Of a DNA stretch of 64,000 nt, positions 1 through 11,010 are shown one piece after another. Every line of letters begins with the position of its first letter. The stretch's first letter is position 1. A model generated the notes under the pieces. The model worked only from the letters and a program-made list of their open reading frames with translations. It searched no databases and had not been told where the DNA came from. Source of the stretch: Calycina herbarum (Eukaryota > Ascomycota > Leotiomycetes > Helotiales > Pezizellaceae); contig LLEY01000251.1 in assembly GCA_001414485.1 (NCBI GenBank), positions 1-64,000 of the forward strand, written 5' to 3'. The translations under genes and the position numbers were made by a program.

Positions 1-35
1 TTTTTTTTTTTTTTTTTTGGGGGGGGGGGGGGGGG
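1..35. repeat. Homopolymer tract T18-G17
   Basis: The window opens with 18 T followed directly by 17 G. Such a junction is a simple repeat and is also a place where assemblies are unreliable. Nothing coding is associated with it. Confidence 0.9.
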
Positions 36-1141
36 TGTTGTATGTACGTACCCGATTTGTACGGAGGGAAGACTCGTGATCCGTCACTGGTTTGATCTAC
101 GTCTTTTTATGTACATACGTACATGTGTATCATGCTCGAAGGGTTAGAAGAATAATCAAAATTGTCAAAAAACACTTCTCTATTCTTCCAACTCCTTTAA
201 GTAGCAATTATCTGAGGGGGTGATTACCGGTCCGAGGAAAGAAAGACATGAACTTGACCTTGAACTTCTCAATCTCTCAGAGTCGAGACACCCGTGAAAG
301 ATATCGGGGACGGAAAACTGGTTGTTGTTTATTGTTTACGTGAACGTGAACGTGAAAGACGGTGAGGGTTGGAATTGAACTACACTTGGAAATAGTTGAT
401 ACCTGACACTTGACACTTGACATTTGATTCAGTGGCATTTTGTTATAGTAGTTTGATATTAGCAATGTGCTGTAGTTATTAGGTAGAAGGCAGCTATGGA
501 AGTGAACTACCGAGTAGTTTGTGACTAAGAGGTTACGCTCCCGCGTTTGGTATATCGTGACGTCGCTAGTTCACTGCTTTTTTGGTAGGATATGAGGTGC
601 TTAGTTGACTGCTTTCATCTTCTTGGAGGAGAGATTATTTTGGTTTTTGTTTCGTATTTTGGAGGGATGTGTTGAGTGAGGGGGTGGTTTTGAGAGAAAT
701 CTTTTCTTTGGAGATGCGATTTGGAATTTTATCTTGGTGTTTTGCTTTCGGTTGGAATTGATGTTTTGCTTTCGGTTGAACTTGATGTTTTGCGGTCAGT
801 TGAATGTTTGTTATAATAGGTTGAGGGTAAGTCGGAGTGACTTGAAGAAATGATATTACTGTCTCTTTGTCGTATACTCGTTTCTTTTTCTAGTTACTCG
901 TCTTTTCCTGATTATCCTTTTAATTTGCTTTGACTTCTCTTCGTGTTATGTATTAGTGTAGGAAATCATGCTATTCTTTCGACCTCCTGTACTTGGAGTA
1001 CTTGGTAAACGAAGAAGTATTTTTGATCTTCTTGTTACCTAAAACAAGTGCTAGTATAATGATAAGGTTGTTGTTTTCAACCTAGTGTGAGAAATGATAG
1101 AGTAGAGTAGAGTAGTAGTAACTACTCTACTCTACTTATAC

Positions 1142-1449
1142 TACTCTAAGTAACTCAGAGTACTACTCGAGGAATTCGGACCGAGTTAGAACTAAACTAG
1201 GCCGGAGCTCGGAGTAGTATCGGGGAGGCGCTGCTAGTGGCGTCGAGTGCTTAAGCGAGATCTTTTGTCTACTATTTACTACTTAACCTCTTTTAAAAAT
1301 AGCCTTAATAAATTAGTATTAATTAAATAGTTGTTTATTTATCTTATGAATCTTCTAGAAATATTAACTATTTACTTATATACTTATAATTTCTATTTAT
1401 AGTACTACTTAGAGTACTACTTTAAGTACTCTAAGTAACTCAGAGTACT
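1142..1449. repeat. 23-bp direct repeats flanking AT-rich block
   Basis: An identical 23-base word (starting TACTCTAAG, ending CAGAGTACT) occurs at 1142-1164 and again at 1427-1449. Each copy is itself partly palindromic and is embedded in further ACTACTC/GAGTAGT motifs (1095-1175 and 1400-1455). The block between them is AT-rich apart from a GC-richer patch near 1195-1255. It could be a decayed solo LTR or a foldback element. No coding remnant was seen. Confidence 0.6.
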
Positions 1450-1651
1450 TAAGTAGTTGAGTAAACCTTGCCTACACTGTTTTAACCAAGTAAGACCTGT
1501 AAAGTGCTTATAGTTAATTTATTTTGAGTGTATGTTTTTATACTGTTTTTAAGGGACAGTCGAAGAGATAGAAGTTTCATTTTCTGTTCTAAGTGTGCCA
1601 GTGTTTCTTATTGCTTAAAAACAACAAGGACGGTTGTAGATATTAAATACA

Positions 1652-1739
1652 ACGGCAATTGACAGAAATGCCACTCGTTTAAAAGAGTGGCAATTGTGTC
1701 TGGAATAGTTAAAATGGTGGCATTTCGGCCAATTGCCGT
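1652..1739. repeat. 88-bp foldback (MITE-like) element
   Basis: The arms at 1652-1674 and 1717-1739 are inverted copies of each other, 21 of 23 positions matching (ACGGCAATTG at the outer edge, GAAATGCCAC at the inner edge). A second inverted pair, CCACTC/GAGTGG, lies at 1671-1690. The DNA could form a long hairpin. No open frame and no obvious target-site duplication were seen, so a mobile origin is inference; a structured transcript is the alternative. Confidence 0.65.
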
Positions 1740-2096
1740 AAACAAAGAAACGCGTTGGGTCTGGTGGAGATGGAAAGAAAACAAGAAGCGAATGAGATTG
1801 TTCCTGTGAATTGATTGACAAAATCATCATTGCTTTTTTATCGAAAGTTCCAAGTCCACCCTATATTTCTGAAAGTTGCCTTTGATCGTACATATGCACA
1901 GCCACGTGCAAGGCTTTCCGAGTGGCTTTTCCAATCAGGGTTCATGATAACCTCGTTTTTCTCGCCCCAGTGCTCTCTACCTAGGTATTCATCCTCCCAG
2001 CCTTCCAAACTTCACTTCAAAAATTGCTCCACAGACAGCTAGCATTTACAAAAATGTATCCGCCATAGGAGAGTACATCGTCTACAATGAGGTATC

Positions 2097-3977
2097 ATGT
2101 CAGTCGCACTCAGCAATGGCGCCTCGGTGGTCGCCTTCATCGGCCTTTCTGCCGAAACACTTCGTGGATTCCTGTTCCTTTACGACTTCGTTGAAAGCGT
2201 CAAGGATGCGCCTGGCGATCTGCGGTACCTTTACGTTCAGTTGACGTTCCTTCAAGTCCAATTTGCAACTTTCCGAGAATCTGTGACCGAGGCCGGTAGA
2301 CTTGGAATACTTGGAACTCTCAGTGAGCAGACCAGGTTGGCTTTGGATGATGCGGAGACGACCATAAAGGATTTCAAGACCATTATGGAGGAGTATGGGG
2401 AAGGAAGAGCTACTCCGATGCGCAAGAGGATTAAGGTTGCGCGAAGAAGAGCACAGTTGGCCAAGATGTCGCAGCGGTTGGGGAATATTTCATCGCAGAT
2501 TTCCATGACCCATTCAGGCATTGCCTTGTGAGTCTGAGCAACTGTTCCTAAGTCATTCTTAACATTAACAACTGTCAGGTTGAACCAAAGTCAAACCCAA
2601 CTTAGTATTAACAATTCCCAAGAGCTGGATGGGAAGCTCGCGGTCCTAGCCGACACCGTTACCTCACGAACGACGGCCATTATATCAGAAAGATGCGATA
2701 CGATGAGTAAAGTGATGGAAGAGGCCACAAATTCTATCCTTCATCTCATTGGAGATTTATCCCACAAGCTGAGTACGATACCTACTTCGGTTACGAAGAA
2801 TCCCTCAAGCCAAGGTTTATCACCGTATCTCGAACCTCGAAATAATATTGTGAGCAAGGGTTATGTGGTAGATGCGCAGCTATCTGCATCAATTCGGGAG
2901 GCAGTTAGCGAAGTGCTCCCACAAATGCTCCAAAATTCTGAGCTCGCAAACATAAACCCTTCACTCATCCATGAAATTAAACGAAAGTTGTTTAATGATG
3001 GATTGATGAGTCCTGAGTCAAACCCCACGGCTACTGGAACACGGAACTTCCCGGAATATACTACAACTGGGAGCTCTATACACAGATTATATTGGCTTCC
3101 ATACACAGCAGTCGTAAATGCCGGTAACCTTTTTCGGCAGCGTTTTACGATTCAAGGAACCACATTACGAGCGCTTCACTTCTCCGCTTGGGGTCTTTCA
3201 TCGCGAGTTTCAATCAAAACCTTCTTTTCATGGCACTCCAAAGACCATGTTACTCCCAAGGAACATGCGTTGACAGCAGAGAACTCCACGACAATATTGC
3301 AAAAACAAACCGGCGGGTTATCAATTTACTTGTTTGTAGTTTTCAGGCCTGGCAAGTACAGCTCAAGAGTTGTAGAAATCGACCTTGCCAACATGAGTTC
3401 AGATATCGAATTTTTCAGGGTCCTGCGTGAAACTCATGCCGCCCAAAGAACAAGGTTACAAAGGTTCTTGTCTCACAAAAGGGTTACCGAAGTCAAATTT
3501 GCAAGTTTTAAAATATCCAGGAAAGGATTTGCCCATATTAAGAGCATAGGCGCAGACCTTGGCCCATACCCATCTCCTGACAACAAGAATTACCACTATT
3601 CGCCCAAACCTCCTCAATTGATACCCCCCGTTGGACAACGCCATATGGCTTGGTTACTCGCTCATCCCGAATATGCAAAGGACGAACTCATCGTCTTAGA
3701 TCGTTTACCTAAGTCTAGTGTTAGATTACGAGAATTGCTTCAAGACCGGAATTCAATTATGCCACAGTATGGGCTATCTATTGCGGAGGATTTGGATTTG
3801 AAAAAAATTGCTGTACTGCTGTTTTTTGCAACAAGTGCAACATCAGTAATTATTGGAGCCCTCTGGTCGATGTATGGCTGGGATATCCAGAGTTCCTTTG
3901 CTGTTGGCAGTTATATCCTCACATTATTGACAGTTGGTTTCACTTCAGTACAAGCAATGATCGAATACGTCGAGTAG
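2097..3977 (+). CDS. Helo-like/PigL_N-type protein with C-terminal membrane anchor
   Basis: Two exons, 2097-2527 and 2579-3977, with an intron at 2528-2578 (GTGAGT..CAG), give 609 residues. The N-terminal 140 residues (SNGASVVAFIGLSAETLRG, then LRYLYVQLTFLQ) resemble the fungal Helo-like/PigL_N domain found at the front of many NLR and cell-death-related proteins. The central region has no recognised enzyme motif. Two hydrophobic segments near residues 553-575 and 582-604 (VLLFFATSATSVIIGALW; VGSYILTLLTVGF) end the protein, suggesting a hairpin membrane anchor. No NACHT, P-loop or repeat domain is visible. The gene has about 2 kb of free upstream DNA. The family is known from sequence only; a role in signalling or heterokaryon incompatibility is speculation. 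The start was chosen as the first ATG of the domain. Confidence 0.75.
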
Positions 3978-5901
3978 CTTTCAATCGATATTTTGTAGAT
4001 CAGAGGTATTCAGCACTCTTTTCTTTCGTCTCTGAGCCTTTTGCTACATCAAATTTTGAAGATAGAGCTTTGGTTTGAATTACGTGTAACTTTACATCTC
4101 TTGTTATTCCCTTGGAGATTTTAGGACATTGAAGAGAAAACCCTGTTGGAATCGATCGAAGTGAGTTAGAGTTGTTCGAAACCTGCCATTACTTTTGTTC
4201 TGTTTTTATCATGTCCCGAATGATAAACCAGTCGAATTTGGGGTGAAAACTTCGTACAAGACCAAGATTCATACTGTTCCAGAAGCTGCAGCACGAAAAG
4301 AATCGATAGGTATTCGAGAGAGAACTTACTTTTGATTTCATATTTCCTGTTTTTGGCCACCAAAATATCAGTAAGATTTACACGGTTACATGGAAAGAAC
4401 AACGACAACATGCTCCCTTTTCTGTGCCAGCGTCACTCAAATCCAATGTAACACAATTTGTCCCCTCCACGCCATCATGTCGGCGGTGAAAATGCGGGGA
4501 AGTGAACTCGATAGCTTACTCCGGAAGCTTCTCCACAGAGGTCGCAGCACTCTTATTGGCCAAAAACACGTTTCATTGAAGTATTCACAGAAATCTAGAC
4601 CGCCAACGGGGGAGAAAGGAAAAATGCAACGGTACCAGTGGTACTCAAGCCCTCGAAAAACATTCGATTATGGTAGATTTTGTACTAAAATCTTATGTTT
4701 TTACCGACGTACAGCTTGGGGTAAGCGGCTCTGGACCAATATGATATGTTGTATTCAATGGTTTTAGGAAGTTGCGTTACACCTGCGGGGGTTGTGGTAC
4801 GTGGTGTGCGGAGCTTTGTTTGCTTGAGAAACGCCTCGCTTTACCAGTCACTTCAAATGAAAGTTGGATAAAAAAACAGCTAATATTTTACTAATAGGCA
4901 TTAAAAAATGGTGACAATTAAGGGAAGTGAGACAGGGTCAAGAATGAAACTTCTAATTAGTTATGAGGCAGTTTGAAGATGGGAACCTTCTGGGACATGA
5001 AATGGTATGTTCTCGCCCGCTTGCGTCACGGCACTGTAAGAGAAACCCGAACACAAGGGCTTGTCGAGAAAGTTTATTGTTGCTTCATTGTAACATTGGT
5101 GGTTTGGTACAAATCACCAACGACAACTCGAAGTAAACCCTTCTTTTCCTGGGACAGAAGGCTGGAAATGTAACACCAAAGCATACTGTCCACCCCGATC
5201 GGGCAGAGAAATGTTCTTTCTGCCGAAAACGTAGATAAGAGACAGATGCGTTGGGCAAGAATTGAACACACCCGAAGCACTACAGTTTGAGTTGAAATCT
5301 TATCGGCAGAGAACATCGAAGAGTAACACTAAACCCGTGACAAACATCCTTACACTCTCATTATTTCAAAATTAAATTGGTTTCACACTTTAGTAGCACG
5401 TATCGATATCTTAAATGAAGATTCCAAGTGTTATACATATCGAAACTAACGCTCGATTGCTTCATGATCAGGGATTTGCTGGTAAGAACACTTTACGAAA
5501 ATCGGCTGGATGACTTGTTAACCGAGCCGCAAAATGGGGGGGACGACCAAACCTCGAGCTACGGGAGATGTCACAAAACAACTCAGCCCTTAGGTTTCCC
5601 CAAAAACTTCAACCTTCCACAACTTCAACTGAGTAACGCAAGGTCTTCTCCCATTCCCATTTGAAAAGACACAACGACCGAAAAATATGCAAATGGCCGA
5701 GTGACTTGAACAGAAAGGAAATTTTGAAAGATTAAGAGCGGTCAGCCATAAGAAAAACATAAGGTATCCTCTCAATTATACTTTCCAACGCATCTATTTA
5801 AACCCTCCACTTCCCCTTTGTCTTGAAACTTCATCATCATCAACCATCAAGACAACGAACAATCAACAAGCACTCACTACTTGATATCTTATATCCTCAA
5901 A
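3978..5901. other. Intergenic region
   Basis: About 1.9 kb with only short unsupported ORFs on both strands. The longest (4390-4767) has no recognisable domain or splice continuation. The last 110 bases are the promoter and leader of the secreted-protein gene. Confidence 0.6.
5791..5901 (+). promoter_or_regulatory. Core promoter/leader of small secreted protein gene
   Basis: A TATTTAAA-type TATA element at about 5795 is followed by a C/T-rich stretch and a CATCAT/CAACCATC-rich, ATG-free leader ending in CTCAAAATG. This is the usual arrangement of strongly expressed genes for small secreted proteins in filamentous ascomycetes. The element was recognised by eye only. Confidence 0.5.
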
Positions 5902-6342
5902 ATGCAATTCCAATTCGCAACCATCATCTCCATCATGCTCACTGGAGCCATGGCCATCCCAACCTTGAACAATGAGCTTCAAGCAATGAGTGGTAAATGC
6001 CCCCATCCACTGTTTCCATTTCTTTTAACTGACATCTCCTTCGAATTTTAGTCCGACGCGATCTCGCTGCTTATCAAGGAACCTTGCACCAAGACATCGC
6101 GCTTTGTGGCTGGAGTTGTGCTTTCACGGCCGCTAAAGATGGATATTGTCTCTATAAGGCTATTTCCGATGAGAACTGGGCTGCTGCTTTTGCATGCATG
6201 GCCAAAGATGAGACCGCTGTAAGATGCTGACGCACCTTTAAAGACGATGGGAGAATAACTGACTGGGATACAGATTTGCGGCTGTGTTGATTGTCTCGGT
6301 GACTCGGTTGCGGATTGGATCCAGGAACAAGGTGTCTGCTAA
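5902..6342 (+). CDS. Small secreted cysteine-rich protein (effector-like)
   Basis: Three exons: 5902-5992, 6052-6218 and 6274-6342. Introns are 5993-6051 (GTAAAT..TAG) and 6219-6273 (GTAAGA..CAG). The product is 108 residues. A signal peptide occupies residues 1-18, ending GAMA before IP. A short pro-segment ends in an Arg-Arg pair (residues 32-33), a likely Kex2 site, leaving a mature chain of about 75 residues. That chain has eight cysteines at 49, 53, 63, 79, 88, 90, 93 and 108, including LCGWSC and ICGCVDC. The pattern and size fit secreted, disulphide-stabilised fungal effector or antimicrobial-type proteins, but no named family was recognised. Exons are too short for simple ORF finding, yet all phases agree and the stop falls directly after the last cysteine. 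Function is unknown. Confidence 0.8.
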
Positions 6343-7285
6343 AGGTCTTGGATGTAAAAGGGGATCAACGATATTGTGAGTTGGAAGAAGTGTTGAAAGA
6401 TTGTTTTTGTGGTTAGCATGGATCTTCTCAAGCTTGCTTTTTTTGATGATGGATTATGGTAGCTGCAGCTGCTTACACTCCTTGTGTGTTTGATGATTTA
6501 ATGAAACTCTCTTCCGGCCGGCAATCCCGACTTCTTTATTGGTGTGTTTGTGAATATGTGCCGATAATGAAATTCTTTTTGCTTCGCTTGTCCATTTTTT
6601 CAGGCCTCTCGTTATTCGGTTCTTTTCGTTGCTCTGGTATACTTTATCTACCAACTGCAAGGTGGAATTTCTTAATTAAGTTGCAACATGTGACTTTAGA
6701 GTATCAAAAAACTATTACCATAAGTTCAACTATTAAATTATATTCTTTGAGAATATTTAACGTAATTAAGTCAATGAAATGAAGTTCGAAGATGCCTAAG
6801 AGTCTAGAATACTAGGCGCTTTCCGAGTACAATTTAAACAACATCGATATTCAAATCCTTTTAGAATATTAAAGTCATTTAAACAAATTTTAGATGTGAA
6901 GTCTTTCTGTATACCAAATAATGATTTAATTATTAACTCTATAGAAAGAATGACTTAGACCAAAGAGCAGAATCTTGAAGAAGCGTTGTTTTATCAATTG
7001 GCTGCCTCTCTGATTCTCCTTAGATCTAGAACAACCTGGGGATCCCCTTTATTCACATGCTTCATAAAGCCTAAAACCACATGGTATTCACATTTTGTTT
7101 ACCTACCCCTTAGGTAGCGAGGCCAAGCGTAATTCTTAGCAAGTAAAAGGTTTCAATAACCAAGTGCCTACCCAGCATCCTCTACACAAACTTCCCTCCA
7201 TCATCCATCTTCCAAGCCCCAAGTCGATGAACACCTGGAAATAAAACTCGAAAAGTCCCCGAACGACTAAAACAAGCTGCCTAAA
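6343..7285. other. AT-rich intergenic region
   Basis: 3' flank of the secreted-protein gene, then AT-rich DNA (about 6660-6960) without recognisable coding signal. From about 7100 it becomes C/A-rich, like a fungal promoter or leader, ahead of the MYND gene. Confidence 0.55.
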
Positions 7286-7980
7286 ATGCCCAACCCCCCC
7301 AGTTTCCCCTTGAGCGAGGCATGAAAAGAAGCCAATCGAGTATACCAGAAGCTCTACTTCGCAGCCGAGAAATCATTGAAAGAGAAGAGCTTTGAGCAAG
7401 CCGCCAAATTCCACTCCGACGGTCTTGAAATACAAATCGCCGCTCATGGCGAAAAGTCCATTTTCACGGCATATCCTTTGAGAGACGTCGGTCATGTCTT
7501 GACAAAACTCGGAAGACTTGATGAGGCAGAGGAGAAGTTGATGAAAGCCCATGCTATTTGGGAGAACATAGCAACGCGGATGAAAGATGACGATCAGGCT
7601 ATCTTTCTGCTTGCAATGACTCAGAGCTATATTGGTGCTTTGCGCGAGGCCCAGGGTCGGAGAGAGGAAGCAATTAAGTTGAGGAAGAGAGGCGGGCGAA
7701 TGGTTTGTAGTTATGATCGGGTATGTTTTTACAGCTTCCTTTCTTTCATTTTCGAAAACCTATTTTGTAACTAATATTCTCGTTTTAGTGTCCGGGAATA
7801 TTGTTTGCCATGGGGGGAGAGGATACGTTTGCCGTGGGCGAGCTAATGAGATGCAGTGCTTGTTGCGCACCCTATTACTGTTCAGTCGACTGTCAGAAGA
7901 TGGATTGGAAGGAGAGACATAAGGTTTTCTGCCCAGCTCTGAAGGAGTCCCTCGCGAAGGCTACTCAAATGGGACAGTAA
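7286..7980 (+). pseudogene. TPR-like/MYND zinc-finger protein with premature stop
   Basis: Two exons, 7286-7720 and 7789-7980, separated by a clean intron 7721-7788 (GTATGT..TAG with a CTAAT branch site). They encode helical TPR-like repeats (FEQAAKFHSDGLEIQ; GRLDEAEEKLMKAH) and then a MYND-type finger (RCSACCAPYYCSVDC, then ERHKVFC). The finger lacks an obvious first CxxC pair. The only ATG that opens this frame upstream (7286, reading MPNPPSFPLSEA) meets an in-frame TGA at codon 13 (7322-7324). The frame then runs uninterrupted to 7980, about 208 codons in all. The simplest reading is a single-base nonsense change, for example TGG to TGA. Alternatives are a sequencing error, an unseen upstream exon, or initiation at an internal ATG well inside the repeats. 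Role of the intact protein is unknown; MYND fingers usually mediate protein-protein contacts. Confidence 0.65.
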
Positions 7981-8939
7981 AGAGGACTGTAATGGCAATG
8001 GAGTAAAAAACCATTGGAGGCAATGGTTTTTCATGGCGTTTTTTCAAGTTTTGGGGTTTTTGAGACAAGACAATAATCCCGCAGCTTTGACTGTCTCGGT
8101 CTTAGTCAATGTGGCTACTAGAATAGAGTACGTCAATTTATTTTTGTTTCTCCCCGAATCTTCTTTATTGTGTTTTGAATGCGTGACAGCTGTAAGTTGT
8201 TGGTGGAAACTCGCAAAGTCATGATGTTGGGGTCAAGATGTCACCACGCAGTTACTGGCCGACAGGAGCTGACCAAGTCAAGACCTCGTCTCTGGTCGCT
8301 TTTGCCATTCTAAAAGTGTTGCGCAAGTGTTACGCAACCCAAAGCGAAGAGGGCCGAGAGGGCCGAGACGAGGTTGCAGAGGGAAGGAGCAGCTGAGGAG
8401 GTCGAATTGAGGTGCCTGGCTCTTCGGGAACGGAAAGAAACACGTCTATAATAAGATCAGAAAAATACTAAAAATATATATAGAAGGAATCCTTGGTAGC
8501 TAATTCATAATTAAATAGAGTTGCATCTATTTTATTCTGGTTTATTCTCGATTTTAAGGCTATTTTTCAGAGGAACGAAATACGACGTTTTTTCCATCCC
8601 CGAAGAGCCATCGTGTGTTTACGAAGGAGCGAGAGAGTGCCGCTGAGCGGGCCACTTCCAGAACCACTACCCAAGTTGGACTAGCTCCGAGTATAACCCC
8701 CCTCGGATTCCCATCTCCGTTAAAATTTTCGTGACACGGGCGAGGGAAATATTTCATCGAAATCTCATCCTCAATCTGTATGGTTGAAAGTCACCGTTCA
8801 TGAGAACGCGCAAAGAATGATAGAATCCGCAATGCAAATAGAAAAATAATGAAGAGCTCAAAAGCTAAATAACCAAAATCCCCTTCCCGCCATCTATCCT
8901 CCATCTTAATCAGCAGCCCACACGCCTCCCCGAAAGACC
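7981..8939. other. Intergenic region with foldback element
   Basis: No coding region supported. A GC-rich purine patch (8340-8400) precedes the inverted-repeat element at 8417-8610. The last 150 bases are the 3' flank of the minus-strand reductase. Confidence 0.6.
8417..8610. repeat. 194-bp foldback (MITE-like) element
   Basis: The arm 8417-8446 begins TGGCTCTTCGGG and the arm 8582-8610 ends CCCGAAGAGCCA. They are inverted copies over roughly 29 bases with a few mismatches and gaps, both continuing into ACGTC/GACGT. The interior is AT-rich with a run of TA steps. Structure and size fit a non-autonomous MITE. No clear target-site duplication was seen. Confidence 0.6.
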
Positions 8940-10252
8940 TCACTTCAACAAACCCTCCAACTCCAAAATCCTCTTCGCAGCATCCCCGAAAGTCTCCACC
9001 TCACTCCTAGGTTCCAATCCCAACTTCTCATTACATTCCTTAACATCCCCAAAATTAACCTTCTTCTCAACCTCATCCCCATCTTTGGGGAGTCTGCCCT
9101 CCAATTCCTTCACACTTTTCAAAGCATTGACTGCAATCTGGGAACTGTATTTCTTGCCTCCAACGATGAGACGTTGGTTTGCGACTGCTGGAGTGGTGAG
9201 GGATTTGATGTGTGCTATTGCCAGGTCGCGGACATCGATCTGCTTGTGTTAGCTTTTTCTGCTCTCTTGGATAGTCGAGAATGAAATGGGGCGATGAGTG
9301 GAATGGAAAGGGTATACTAACATAGCTTGGAAAGCTCGTAGCAGGAACAGTCTCATACGTCCCATTAAACAAGCTGTAAAACACATCATTACTGTAATTA
9401 ATCTTCTTCACGTTGGTAACTGGTTGAAGTGGTGGTCCAAAGATCAATCCTGGAAGAAGGACAGTAACAGAGAAGGCTGGTTTCTCCTCTTTGACGAATT
9501 TCCAAATTGCCTTCTCAGATTCGGCTTTGGCCACACAGTAGGAGATATAAGGGTGCTGGGCTTTGATTGCATCGTCAATTGTGAGCTATCCATGTCAGCC
9601 ATGACTGATGGAAATGGAAGAAAGGGAAAGTACAGGAAGCCATTCTGAAGAAGTGAAGACTCTTGAGTCGATGTCTTGGCCGGTTGTCATGGCATTGATC
9701 GAGCCTGTAACGGTAACAGCCTTAACCTTTGGTCCATATTTCTTCGCAGATTTCAAAAGTTCCGTAGCTCTGTCACCAAATTATTAGCAACCTAATCCCT
9801 CTTCTTTTCGAGGTGTCCTCTACATACCCATCGACACTAGGCTCCAGAAAATGCTTCACAAAGTCTGTATTCTTCGGATCATCCAAAAGTGGTGCGGCAG
9901 TATGAATCACATAATCAAATTCTTTCTCCTGGAAGGTTTTGTCCCAAGTCCCAGCAGCAGCATAATCCGAAACGACAACGAAGTCGAGTTTTCCGGCGTA
10001 TTCGGGATGGAAGGAGAGGATTTGTTCGCCCTTGGCTGCGGAACGTACAGCTGGAAGGGGGCTAGTTAGTTCTTTGTATGTCTCAAGTAGAGGTAGTTGA
10101 GGGAATTGCATATGGGAAAAGAAGAGGGCGATGACCAGGAGGAGATTGAAGGTGGACTTACATCCAGTAACAGTATGACCTTGAGCTATAAGCCGATCGA
10201 TAATTGTTGCAGCAACGAAGCCATTCGCGCCCGTGACAAGGACTTTAGACAT
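8940..10252 (-). CDS. NAD(P)-dependent epimerase/reductase (GRE2/dihydroflavonol-reductase type)
   Basis: Five exons read on the minus strand: 10252-10162, 10050-9828, 9769-9634, 9585-9322, 9239-8940, giving 337 residues. The N-terminus has the Rossmann motif VTGANGFVA (residues 6-14). The catalytic YxxxK pair is Tyr166/Lys170 (YCVAK). PLLDDP and VDVRDLA-type motifs match the extended short-chain dehydrogenase family that includes yeast GRE2 methylglyoxal reductase and dihydroflavonol reductases. The enzyme probably reduces an aldehyde or ketone with NADPH in the cytosol; the substrate is unknown. Introns use GTAAGT, GTATGT, GTACTT and GTTAGT donors; the 48-nt intron at 9586-9633 is among the shortest here. 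The start is the ATG directly before the Rossmann strand; the frame is open further upstream only through a non-ATG codon. Confidence 0.85.
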
Positions 10253-11010
10253 CTTGCTTTCGTTCAATATCGTCGTCTTCGGAGTGTTCGTAGATATTGC
10301 TTGATGGATTTTTCGCTCAAACGAATTCGTTGTGATAGAGTGCCTGAAGATAGAAGAGTATAAGATGTTCGAGGAGCAATTGAATAAGCAAGAAGTTCAA
10401 GGAAACTTCACTAAGAATGAAAACCAAGTGAAGATGATCGACAACAAACTCTCCCAAAGGAACTTCCCTAACCTTCTTATACCAGGGCCGGCCCAGCAAG
10501 CCCAACGAGCCCATCGCGCCCATCGCAAAAGTTCCAGCCCTACAAAAGAGACCCCTCATTTGTGAGCCTTAAAGTCGTCATGCCCCTCCCAACCCCATCA
10601 CCATTCCAGCTCTCCAAGAAATGACCAATAATCACGAATCCAATTATCCTATCTCATTCAAGTACCCGATTGTGGCGTTTTCATCACGGCATATACCCAA
10701 CCAGGAACAAAGGAAGGAATGCAGGAGTTCTGGATAAATGCTGAATAATCGTGGAAACTTCCAGGGTCGTTTTGTCAGGGCTGCATAGGGGACCACCCTC
10801 CCTGAACAACTGGCATTCGATCGTGGAGAGTAGTAAAAGATTGGAAATCAAACTTACCTCCAAAAATAAACTCTGAAAGTGTTCTGCCCAAGGTTCTAAC
10901 ATCAAAAATAATATATATTTCGCCAACCAATTGCGAAGTAAGTATCGAGCGGGCATCTCCTAAATCCGCATGTGACTATCTCATACCAGAAAACCCCAAC
11001 GCCCCAAACC
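10253..11010. other. Intergenic region
   Basis: Promoter of the minus-strand reductase plus the 3' flank of the Telo_bind gene. An 80-codon ATG ORF at 10317-10559 (minus) has no recognised domain and may be an upstream ORF or chance. Confidence 0.5.

Larger units (their letters stand above)
36..2096. other. AT-rich gene-free region
   Basis: No frame here shows a recognisable protein. Short ORFs on both strands lack splice-joined continuation. The stretch is AT-rich with many AGTACT/ACTACTC motifs and contains two repeat structures annotated separately (1142-1449 and 1652-1739). The last few hundred bases, from about 1900, are the likely promoter of the gene starting at 2097; no convincing TATA box was identified. 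Confidence 0.6.

Noticed and set aside
4390..4767. 125-codon plus-strand ORF
   Set aside because: No domain, odd Cys/Arg-rich composition, no splice continuation or promoter; a chance ORF is more likely.
6456..6782. 108-codon plus-strand ORF in the 3' flank of the secreted-protein gene
   Set aside because: AT-rich, no recognisable motif and an opposing ORF of similar quality overlaps it.
10317..10559. 80-codon minus-strand ORF upstream of the reductase
   Set aside because: Hydrophobic but without family features; treated as promoter or leader sequence.
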